Shown in pieces: positions 1 through 4,743 of a stretch of DNA of 5,317 nucleotides. How positions within the stretch are numbered: the stretch's first letter is position 1; the number at the start of each line of letters is the position of its first letter. This DNA is from Thermohalobaculum sp964475765 (GTDB taxonomy: Bacteria > Pseudomonadota > Alphaproteobacteria > Rhodobacterales > Rhodobacteraceae). Where the stretch lies: NCBI GenBank assembly GCA_964475765.1, contig CAYYZH010000261.1, positions 1 through 5,317 on the forward strand. The letters are read 5' to 3'. The notes under the pieces were generated by a model, which was not told the DNA's origin, did not search any database, and saw only the letters and a list, made by a program, of their open reading frames with translations. The position numbers and the translations under genes are program-made.

Positions 1-362
1 TGCGCGAACGCTCTCCCGCAACGAAGATCATTGCCATCGAGCCCGAGGACAGCCCCGTTCTCTCAGGGGGCGATCCCGGCCCGCACAAAATTCAAGGCAT
101 CGGGGCAGGCTTCGTGCCCGGCGTCCTAGATACCGGCTTGATCGACGAGGTCCTGACCGTGGCGAACGAAACCGCGTTCGAGAACGCGCGGCTTCTGGCC
201 CGCATCGAGGGTATCCCGGGCGGGATCTCTTCGGGAGCTGCGATCGCCGCCTCGATCGAGCTGTCCGAGCGTGCCGATATGGACGGCAAGCGCATTGTCG
301 CGATCCTGCCGAGTTTCGCCGAGCGTTATCTTTCGACGGCACTCTTCGACGGGGTCGGCTGA
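1..362 (+). CDS. cysK: Cysteine synthase A (O-acetylserine sulfhydrylase), C-terminal part; 5' end outside window
   Basis: PLP-dependent enzyme that makes L-cysteine from O-acetylserine and sulfide in the cytoplasm, the last step of sulfate assimilation. About 119 C-terminal residues are visible, read from base 3 and ending in TGA at 360-362. Two hallmarks are present. The first is the stretch containing EPEDSPVLSGG and GPHKIQGIGAGF, which is characteristic of the CysK/CysM fold and lies near the active-site entrance. The second is GIPGGISSGAA, the glycine/serine-rich segment whose serine contacts the pyridine nitrogen of PLP in this family. The PLP lysine and the TSGNTG-type substrate loop would lie upstream and cannot be checked. 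CysK is preferred over CysM because of the GPHKIQGIGAGF segment; cystathionine beta-synthase-like relatives are less likely. The end is intact, with no sign of decay. The next gene starts 17 bases downstream on the same strand. Confidence 0.95.
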   Translation, partial: RERSPATKIIAIEPEDSPVLSGGDPGPHKIQGIGAGFVPGVLDTGLIDEVLTVANETAFENARLLARIEGIPGGISSGAAIAASIELSERADMDGKRIVAILPSFAERYLSTALFDGVG

Positions 363-379
363 CACATGGTCCTCCACCC

Positions 380-670
380 ATGATCGTCATTCTCGAAATC
401 GTGGGCCTTGCCCTCGTCCTCTTTGCGATCTGGGTGGTGTTTCGCGCGGCCAAGGCCCGGCCAGACGAGGCCGGGCTCAAATGGGCGGCCCGCATCGCGC
501 TTGGGGCCTGGGTGATCTTTGCCGCCGATGCGTTGATCGACTTTGGCTGGCTTTGGGCCAATCCGGGAACGGCGCTCGGGTATGTGGCGGTCCTCGCCGT
601 CGTTGTCCTTGTGATCCTTGGGTATCGCCGCTTGCTTGCGCGCGTTCAGGCCATGGCGAACCGCAACTGA
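380..670 (+). CDS. Small three-helix inner-membrane protein of unknown function
   Basis: A 96-residue protein I do not recognise. It looks like an integral membrane protein with three hydrophobic segments: about residues 2-21 (a run of I, V, L, A and F), about 36-59 (with W, F and an internal DALID that makes it more amphipathic), and about 64-82 (very rich in V and L). A short basic loop (RAAKARPDE) follows helix 1 and a basic tail (RRLLARVQ) follows helix 3, so by the positive-inside rule both probably face the cytoplasm, although an odd number of helices makes the topology uncertain. The ATG at 380 is the only sensible start: an ATG at 366 runs into a stop within six codons. No good ribosome-binding site precedes it, so translation may depend on the cysK gene ending 17 bases earlier. 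GC-rich codon use and the length of the uninterrupted hydrophobic pattern support a real gene. No function is inferred. Confidence 0.8.
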   Translation: MIVILEIVGLALVLFAIWVVFRAAKARPDEAGLKWAARIALGAWVIFAADALIDFGWLWANPGTALGYVAVLAVVVLVILGYRRLLARVQAMANRN

Positions 671-672
671 TG

Positions 673-705
673 AGCGGCGTCACATGTCCCGGTCGTCACG
701 CCGCT
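673..705 (+). terminator. Inverted repeat after the membrane-protein gene, possible terminator
   Basis: The arms AGCGGCGT (673-680) and ACGCCGCT (698-705) are perfect 8-bp reverse complements around a 17-base loop, starting 3 bases after the upstream stop codon. No T run follows, so it is not a classic intrinsic terminator. It could instead slow RNA polymerase, protect the 3' end of the cysK transcript, or be chance in GC-rich DNA. Confidence 0.35.
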
Positions 706-732
706 TGATCTCGACAGGTTCGAGTGTCCGCC

Positions 733-1140
733 ATGTCTGAGTTCCAGATCGTCGACAATGACGCCGAGATCTATGCCGAGATTTCCCAACGGTTTCAGGT
801 ACACAATCAGACGTTCACCAACTGGGGTGGCGAGGTCTTCAGCGTCGTCCGGGTCGATGCCGGACGTATCGTGGCGGCGGCGCGCGGTGCTACCAATATG
901 GGACTGGTCGAGATCCGCGGGCTTTGGCTCGACGAAGATCTGCGTGGACAGGGGCTCGGTCGCACTCTGATGGACGCCATGCTGTGTGAGGCCAAGGCCC
1001 GGGGCTGCACGCGGGCCGCGCTCGACACCTATTCCTGGCAGGCGCTCGACTTCTATACCCATCTTGGCTTTACCGAATACGGACGTCTTGATTACCCCAA
1101 TGGCACCTCTCGGCATTACTTGGTCAAGGATCTGGACTAG
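733..1140 (+). CDS. GNAT-family N-acetyltransferase, substrate unknown
   Basis: A 135-residue cytoplasmic acetyltransferase of the GCN5-related (GNAT) fold, which moves an acetyl group from acetyl-CoA to an amine. The acetyl-CoA pyrophosphate loop is clear: RGQGLG at about residues 71-76, matching the family's R/Q-x-x-G-x-G/A motif, preceded by beta strand 4 (VEIRGLWLDEDL) and followed by an amphipathic helix. Further on, LDTYSWQALDFYTHLGF at about 97-113 is the motif B region, with the tyrosine that often serves as general acid, followed by a YGRLDYP strand. The length is normal for a single GNAT domain. An in-frame GTG at 724 has an AGG five bases ahead and would add three residues; the ATG at 733 was chosen as the commoner start, with GAG eight bases ahead, and the choice stays open. 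Nothing in the sequence fixes the substrate: small molecules, antibiotics or protein N-termini are all possible. Confidence 0.9.
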   Translation: MSEFQIVDNDAEIYAEISQRFQVHNQTFTNWGGEVFSVVRVDAGRIVAAARGATNMGLVEIRGLWLDEDLRGQGLGRTLMDAMLCEAKARGCTRAALDTYSWQALDFYTHLGFTEYGRLDYPNGTSRHYLVKDLD

Positions 1141-1204
1141 GGCGTTCTAGGGAACACCCCGCCGTGTTGGGCGACCCGTCTTCCCACGTCCTTTCCCAAG
1201 CCGA

Positions 1205-1990
1205 CTACTTGTAGATTTTCTTGAGCAACTCCGCGGAATAGTCAGCGTCGCCGATGATGACCTCTTCGAGATAAAGGCTCTGAAGGTTTCCGGGCAGCAA
1301 TTTCATCATCGCCATTGCGGATGGAACATTGCCGAGACGTTTAAGCTCTCTGCCGATCACCCTTACCAATTGGAGCCGACATTGTGGTGCGATGGAGGCC
1401 GCGAGAAGCTTCAGTTCAGTCAGAGCGCCCACGGCAAGCATGTCGTTCGATTCCACTGGAACGGTGTTCCCGGTACTCTTGCAATCCTGTTTCAATTTTC
1501 CTTGCTCTTCGAGCATCCCGATCACTCTGCGAAACTGCTCGGAGGCGAGAGCGGGTAGCCCAAGCCGGTCATTCGCTTTCGCGATCTTCGAAAGAAGTCC
1601 CGAACGCCAAGCTTGGAGATCATCTTCTGTAACCGCAGGCATCGGATTTCCCAGGAAATCCTGTCTTTCGCCCTGGTCAACGGAAAGATCACTGGCGGTC
1701 AGCTTTAGCAGCGTTTCAATTTTTCTGAGATCAAGCGCTCCAGTGACAGAGGTGGCTGAGCTTTCGATGATTACATTCGCCGCCTCATCGAGGATCCCAA
1801 GCCTTTCCGTTGAATGCAGACTGGGCTCAGTCAAGACACCCCGCAGGGCGTCCGCACATTCATTGACTTGGCAGCTTTGCAACGAACTCAGAATTCGATC
1901 TCGAAACAAGTTCACTGTGAGGTCCGAGTACGCGGTGGATGGCATCAACACCAGGGCGACAAGCAGGCATCGGAAAAACGAGGGAGTCAT
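1205..1990 (-). CDS. Secreted (periplasmic) helical protein of unknown function
   Basis: A 261-residue protein I do not recognise. The N-terminus is a textbook Sec signal peptide: a short basic start (R7), a hydrophobic core over residues 9-16, then PSTAYS with likely cleavage after S22 before DLTV. C8 lies at the start of the hydrophobic core and is followed by LLVA, so it is not a lipobox. The mature part has exactly four cysteines, C40 and C45 (C-x4-C), C170 and C204, enough for two disulfides in the periplasm. It is mostly alanine/leucine-rich amphipathic helix. Stretches such as ALASEQFRRVIGMLEEQ (about 147-163) and LGNVPSAMAMMKLLPGN (about 219-235) resemble TPR-like helical pairs seen in alphaproteobacterial periplasmic proteins, which is only a weak resemblance. 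The ATG at 1990 begins the signal peptide and no strong Shine-Dalgarno is visible. A candidate promoter lies 50 bases upstream. The gene converges on the acetyltransferase gene 64 bases away. Confidence 0.8.
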   Translation of the reverse strand: MTPSFFRCLLVALVLMPSTAYSDLTVNLFRDRILSSLQSCQVNECADALRGVLTEPSLHSTERLGILDEAANVIIESSATSVTGALDLRKIETLLKLTASDLSVDQGERQDFLGNPMPAVTEDDLQAWRSGLLSKIAKANDRLGLPALASEQFRRVIGMLEEQGKLKQDCKSTGNTVPVESNDMLAVGALTELKLLAASIAPQCRLQLVRVIGRELKRLGNVPSAMAMMKLLPGNLQSLYLEEVIIGDADYSAELLKKIYK

Positions 1991-2039
1991 GGGCGTGTTC
2001 GCATCTTCGGATCTGTCATTGCAGGACTACCTCGACAAT

Positions 2040-2068
2040 CTTATGCGAACGCAGCTCAAACCTGTAAA
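2040..2068 (-). promoter_or_regulatory. Candidate sigma70 promoter for the secreted-protein gene
   Basis: On the minus strand, TTTACA (2063-2068; five of six matches to TTGACA) is followed after exactly 17 bases by CATAAG (2040-2045; four of six to TATAAT, including the central ATAA). Transcription would begin near 2033 and leave a leader of about 40 bases before the ATG at 1990. The orientation and distance fit the only minus-strand gene downstream. Confidence 0.5.
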
Positions 2069-2154
2069 GGCAAAGCGCTCGAACCACTGGCAAGATTGGA
2101 GGTTGAGTGCCCGGTCGTGGTGATGCTGCGGTGCCGTGAGCTGGTCGACTTTTT

Positions 2155-2231
2155 GTACATACGCCTGCCATACGCGAGCCATACGCTTGCGGTACAGATG
2201 CCATACAGGTGCCATACGCGTGCCATACGGG
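2155..2231. repeat. Tandem array of seven 11-bp units, consensus TGCCATACGCG
   Basis: Seven head-to-tail units with a strict 11-base period and no spacers start at 2155, 2166, 2177, 2188, 2199, 2210 and 2221. By hand comparison with the consensus the matches are 7, 11, 9, 6, 9, 11 and 10 of 11. Units 2 and 6 are identical. Unit 4 (TGCGGTACAGA) is the most diverged, and its altered tail resembles that of unit 5 (TGCCATACAGG). The flanks on both sides do not continue the pattern. The array lies 38 bases after the glpK stop and about 165 bases before the start of the secreted-protein gene, upstream of that gene's candidate promoter. The unit length is close to one DNA helical turn, so bound proteins would sit on one face. 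It could be a regulator-binding array, a slippage-made minisatellite, or the trace of an element; the sequence does not decide. Confidence 0.9.
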
Positions 2232-2269
2232 GTGAATCCCAGCGCCGGGGACAGGCGTTCTCAATGGGT

Positions 2270-3757
2270 TCAGGACGACAATGTGCGTCGGACGGCGTCC
2301 TGCCAGCCGGCATATTTGCGCTGACGCGCGGCGTCTTGCATCGCGGGTTCAAAGCGACGATCCAGCGCCCAGGTGCGGGAGAATTCCTCCATCCCGGGAC
2401 AGATCCCGGCCTGCATTCCTGCAAGCCAGGCTGCCCCAAGTGCTGTTGTTTCAAGGACTTGCGGGCGATCGACCGGCGCGTCGATGATGTCGGCGAGGAA
2501 CTGCATGGTCCAGTTCGAAGCGGTCATGCCCCCGTCCACCCTCAGCACAGTCTCGGCAGTTCCGGCCCAGTCGCCTTGCATGGCGTCGAGCAGGTCGCGG
2601 GTCTGATAGCCAACGCTTTCCAGCGCCGCACGAGCCATTTCCTTCGGTCCCGTGCCCCGCGTCAGCCCAAACATCGCGCCGCGGCATTCAGCATCCCAAT
2701 ATGGTGCTCCGAGACCCACGAAAGCAGGCACGAGATAGACGTCCTGTTCGGGGTCCGCGATCTCTGCAAGGCCTTGCGTTTCAGGGGCTTGCGCGATCAG
2801 GCCGAGGCCGTCAGGGAGCCATTGCACCACGGCGCCAGCCACGAAGATCGAGGCCTCAAGCGCATATGTCGGCTTGCCGCCAAGCTGATAGGCAATCGTC
2901 CCCAAGAGCCGGTTCTGAGACCGCACCAGCGTCTCTCCGGTGTTCAGCAGCGCAAAGCAACCCGTTCCATAAGTCGATTTCAGCATGCCCGGCTGGAAGC
3001 AGGCCTGACCCACGGTGGCGGCTTGCTGATCGCCAGCAACGCCTAGAATAGGGATCGCCCGACCAAAGATCTCGGGCAACGCTGTTCCGAATTTATCCGC
3101 GGAATCATGGACATGCGGCAACATCCTGACGGGTACGCCGATCAGATCGCAAAGCTCCTCGTCCCATTGCCCGTCGCGAATATTGTAGAGCATGGTGCGC
3201 GACGCGTTGGTCGCGTCTGTCACATGGGCGGCGCCGCCGGTCAGGTTCCAAATCAGCCATGCATCCACCGTCCCGGCCAGGAGTTCTCCCGCCTCGGCGC
3301 GTGCGCGTGCGCCGTCTACATGGTCGAGAATCCAGGCCATCTTGGTGCCAGAGAAATAGGGGTCGAGCAGCAGGCCGGTCTTCTCCGTCACCTCTTCTTC
3401 ATAGCCCTTGGCCTTGAGTTCTGCACACCGATCCGAGGTGCGGCGATCCTGCCAGACGATTGCGTTGTGGATTGGCTTGCCTGTGGCTTTGTCCCAAACG
3501 ACGGTCGTCTCGCGTTGATTTGTGATGCCGATGGCAGCAATGCCAGCAGCCTCAATCCCAGCCTTCGCCATGGCTTCTCGGCAGGTCGAAACGGTCGTCT
3601 CCCACAGGTCCATGGGATCGTGCTCAACCCAGCCAGAGGCCGGATAATGCTGGGAAAATTCCTGTTGCCCGACCGAGACAATGTTCAGCTCTGCATCGAA
3701 AAGGATCGCGCGGCTGGAGGTTGTGCCCTGATCAATCGCGAGAATATGCCCGGCCAT
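2270..3757 (-). CDS. glpK: Glycerol kinase
   Basis: ATP-dependent kinase making sn-glycerol 3-phosphate from glycerol in the cytoplasm, the committing step of glycerol use. The product is 495 residues, the usual GlpK length, and collinear with the FGGY kinase fold. The N-terminal phosphate loop IDQGTTSSRA is at 8-17. GWVEHDP at 42-48 and ITNQRETTVVWD at 78-89 carry the glycerol-contacting R82-E83 pair. Y133 and DQ at 243-244, including the catalytic aspartate D243, complete the glycerol site. STYGTGCF (261-268) and FVGLGAPYWD (346-355) are family blocks, and LRVDGGMTASNWTMQFLAD (405-423) with ETTALGAAWLAG (436-447) is the second FGGY/adenosine-binding region. The ATG at 3757 is chosen because AGGGGGAG sits just ahead and homologues begin at this point; an in-frame ATG nine codons upstream would read through that ribosome-binding site. 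The gene is divergent from the dehydrogenase gene and close to a glycerol-transporter gene, which agrees with the call. Confidence 0.98.
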   Translation of the reverse strand: MAGHILAIDQGTTSSRAILFDAELNIVSVGQQEFSQHYPASGWVEHDPMDLWETTVSTCREAMAKAGIEAAGIAAIGITNQRETTVVWDKATGKPIHNAIVWQDRRTSDRCAELKAKGYEEEVTEKTGLLLDPYFSGTKMAWILDHVDGARARAEAGELLAGTVDAWLIWNLTGGAAHVTDATNASRTMLYNIRDGQWDEELCDLIGVPVRMLPHVHDSADKFGTALPEIFGRAIPILGVAGDQQAATVGQACFQPGMLKSTYGTGCFALLNTGETLVRSQNRLLGTIAYQLGGKPTYALEASIFVAGAVVQWLPDGLGLIAQAPETQGLAEIADPEQDVYLVPAFVGLGAPYWDAECRGAMFGLTRGTGPKEMARAALESVGYQTRDLLDAMQGDWAGTAETVLRVDGGMTASNWTMQFLADIIDAPVDRPQVLETTALGAAWLAGMQAGICPGMEEFSRTWALDRRFEPAMQDAARQRKYAGWQDAVRRTLSS

Positions 3758-3762
3758 CTCGT

Positions 3763-3770
3763 CTCCCCCT
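3763..3770 (-). promoter_or_regulatory. Strong ribosome-binding site of glpK
   Basis: AGGGGGAG on the minus strand lies five bases before the ATG at 3757. It decides that start over the in-frame ATG at 3784, for which no comparable site is seen. Confidence 0.85.
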
Positions 3771-3789
3771 TTTTGCGTTTTCATTTTCT

Positions 3790-3875
3790 GTTAACTCACC
3801 TGCACGGGGTTGCGTGGTCAAGGGAAACACATGAAACCTCATGAAAATCTGGGCTTGGATGACGCGAGAGTTAAC
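3790..3875. repeat. Spaced inverted pair GTTAACTC / GAGTTAAC
   Basis: GTTAACTC at 3790-3797 and its exact reverse complement GAGTTAAC at 3868-3875 face each other across 70 bases. Each lies roughly 30-40 bases ahead of the start codon it is nearer to (glpK at 3757, dehydrogenase at 3914). The mirror placement suggests one factor acting on both promoters or two similar core-promoter parts; chance is possible for 8 bp. Confidence 0.4.
3824..3846. promoter_or_regulatory. Phased GAAA direct repeats, candidate GlpR/DeoR-type operator
   Basis: GAAA occurs at 3824-3827, 3833-3836 and 3843-3846, spaced 9 and 10 bases apart; the last two are part of identical ATGAAA boxes (3831 and 3841). A further ATGAAA is read on the minus strand at 3780-3785. 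DeoR-family repressors, to which GlpR belongs, often bind direct repeats of TTTC/GAAA-type half-sites about one helical turn apart. The boxes lie just upstream of the possible glpK -35. Assignment to GlpR is inference from position and motif style. Confidence 0.4.
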
Positions 3876-3892
3876 CTCGGCATAGCTGAGGT
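3874..3892. promoter_or_regulatory. 19-bp palindrome ahead of the dehydrogenase gene
   Basis: ACCTCGGC (3874-3881) and GCTGAGGT (3885-3892) pair around ATA; seven of the eight pairs are Watson-Crick and one is a G/T. The centre is 31 bases before the ATG at 3914 and the right arm ends 10 bases before the ribosome-binding site. It could be the operator of a dimeric repressor or, if transcribed, a leader hairpin. Confidence 0.45.
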
Positions 3893-3902
3893 CTTGTATG
3901 AT

Positions 3903-3906
3903 GGAG
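3903..3906 (+). promoter_or_regulatory. Ribosome-binding site of the dehydrogenase gene
   Basis: GGAG lies seven bases before the ATG at 3914. This selects that start over nearby ATGs at 3898, 3901 and 3909, which are in other frames. Confidence 0.7.
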
Positions 3907-3913
3907 CGATGGG

Positions 3914-4696
3914 ATGGACGAGACGGCTGAAGGCAGGGTTGCCCTTGTAACAGGCGCGGCGCGCGGCATTGGCTTGGCGGCAACAAAGCAGTTTCTGGCC
4001 TCAGGCTGCCGGGTCGTGATGGTGGACCGCGACGCGAAGGCCTTGGACGAAGCAGCGTCGGGATTGGCGGGCACACTATCTCTGCCGCTCGATGTCTCCG
4101 AACCGGAGGATGTTGAAGTAATCGCGTCCAAGGCCATTGGGGCATTTGGCCGGATCGATCACCTCATCAACAACGCCGGTGTCGCCGATTTTGGACCGCT
4201 CGAACAGACTGACTTTTCCCGGTGGCGAGCCGTGATGGCGACCAATCTGGATGGCGTGTTCCTGATGTCTCAAGCGTGCTTGCCTGCGTTGAAGGAGAGC
4301 CAGGGCAACATCGTCAATATCGCGAGCATCTCGGGATTGAGAGCGTCCACCTTGCGGGTCGCTTATGGTACATCCAAGGCGGCGGTCATTCACCTGACAC
4401 AACAGCAAGCCGCTGAGCTGGGTGAGTTCGGGATCAGGGCCAATTGTGTAGCGCCCGGACCGGTGCGGACAAAGCTGGCGATGGCGGTACACACACCAGA
4501 AATCATCTCGGCGTATCATGACGCCATCCCGCTCAACCGCTATGGCTCGGAGGACGAGATTGCAGGCGTCATCGTGTTTCTCTGTTCAGAGGCGGCCAGC
4601 TACGTGACGGGGCAGACCCTCGCCGCCGATGGTGGTTTTCAGACGACCGGAGTGGGATTGCCGGCGTTGCGTGCACCGCAGCAGGGGTCCGAATAG
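3914..4696 (+). CDS. Short-chain dehydrogenase/reductase (classical SDR), NAD-type, substrate unknown
   Basis: A 260-residue cytoplasmic oxidoreductase of the classical SDR family, the usual length. The Rossmann nucleotide loop TGAARGIG is at residues 13-20. D38 at the end of the second strand (VVMVDRD) favours NAD(H) over NADP(H). D60-V61 contacts the adenine in relatives, and NNAG is at 86-89. The full catalytic tetrad is present: N111, S138, Y151 and K155 (YGTSK). The PGPVRT segment (181-186) and the C-terminal VTGQTLAADGG block are typical, so the enzyme should be active. The tail after the GG block (about 18 residues, ending PQQGSE) is variable in the family. The gene is divergent from glpK and converges on the glycerol-transporter gene, so a role in glycerol, polyol or sugar-alcohol oxidation is plausible, but SDR substrate cannot be read from these motifs. 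FabG-like activity is less likely given the aspartate at 38 and the location. Confidence 0.93.
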   Translation: MDETAEGRVALVTGAARGIGLAATKQFLASGCRVVMVDRDAKALDEAASGLAGTLSLPLDVSEPEDVEVIASKAIGAFGRIDHLINNAGVADFGPLEQTDFSRWRAVMATNLDGVFLMSQACLPALKESQGNIVNIASISGLRASTLRVAYGTSKAAVIHLTQQQAAELGEFGIRANCVAPGPVRTKLAMAVHTPEIISAYHDAIPLNRYGSEDEIAGVIVFLCSEAASYVTGQTLAADGGFQTTGVGLPALRAPQQGSE

Positions 4697-4725
4697 AAAA
4701 TGCCGGGACCCGAAGGCCCCGGCAT
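4697..4725 (-). terminator. Intrinsic terminator between convergent genes, mainly for the transporter operon
   Basis: ATGCCGGG (4700-4707) and CCCGGCAT (4718-4725) form a perfect 8-bp stem; after one A/C mismatch, CC/GG extends it around a CGAA loop. Read on the minus strand the hairpin is followed by TTTT (4697-4700), 18 bases after the stop of the binding-protein gene. On the plus strand it begins directly after the dehydrogenase stop but no T run follows, so it may work less well in that direction. Confidence 0.85.
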
Positions 4726-4743
4726 CGCATTGAGTGATCCGGC

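Larger units (their letters stand above)
1991..2269. other. Non-coding region between glpK and the secreted-protein gene
   Basis: This 279-base stretch holds the 11-bp array and the candidate promoter and no gene I can support. A 44-codon + strand reading frame (1989-2123) is discussed as a finding but has no recognised relatives. No convincing terminator follows glpK: the best fold near its end (GCGCC at 2242-2246 with GGCGT at 2254-2258) is short, contains a wobble and has no T run, so some glpK transcription may read through into this region. Confidence 0.6.
3758..3913. promoter_or_regulatory. Divergent control region between glpK and the dehydrogenase gene
   Basis: These 156 bases separate two genes transcribed away from each other and must hold both promoters. 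For glpK, a minus-strand TTGACC (3816-3821) is a good -35 match, but no good -10 box follows at 16-18 bases (TGAGTT at 17), so an activator or a different start may be used. For the dehydrogenase no clear sigma70 pair is visible. Three repeat structures are listed separately. The arrangement suggests shared control by a glycerol-responsive regulator, which is inference. Confidence 0.6.

Noticed and set aside
28..561. Minus-strand frame of 177 codons opposite cysK and the membrane-protein gene
   Set aside because: An arginine/serine/proline-rich peptide typical of the antisense of GC-rich genes, lying across two better-supported genes.
1153..1168. Hairpin AACAC / GTGTT between the convergent acetyltransferase and secreted-protein genes
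   Set aside because: The stem is only 5 bp, flanked by mismatches and without a T run; too weak to call a terminator.
2155..2231. CRISPR array
   Set aside because: The 11-bp units abut with no spacers and are far shorter than CRISPR repeats; no cas gene is present.
2242..2258. Hairpin GCGCC / GGCGT after the glpK stop
   Set aside because: Five pairs with one wobble and no T run; not a supported terminator.
2056..2454. Minus-strand frame of 132 codons across the 11-bp array
   Set aside because: It starts inside glpK in another frame, and its length comes from the stop-free repeat; there is no domain and no ribosome-binding site evidence.
1814..3046. Long + strand reading frame of about 410 codons opposite glpK
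   Set aside because: It runs through the secreted-protein gene, the repeat array and antisense to glpK; the peptide is rich in R, G, H and S with no recognisable domain, as expected of a shadow frame in GC-rich DNA.
3758..3784. Nine-residue N-terminal extension of GlpK from the ATG at 3784
   Set aside because: It would translate through the strong AGGGGGAG ribosome-binding site, and GlpK proteins normally start just before the DQGTTSSR loop.
3107..3844. + strand reading frame of about 245 codons opposite the glpK 5' half
   Set aside because: It lies antisense to an unmistakable glpK with all motifs intact and shows no domain of its own.
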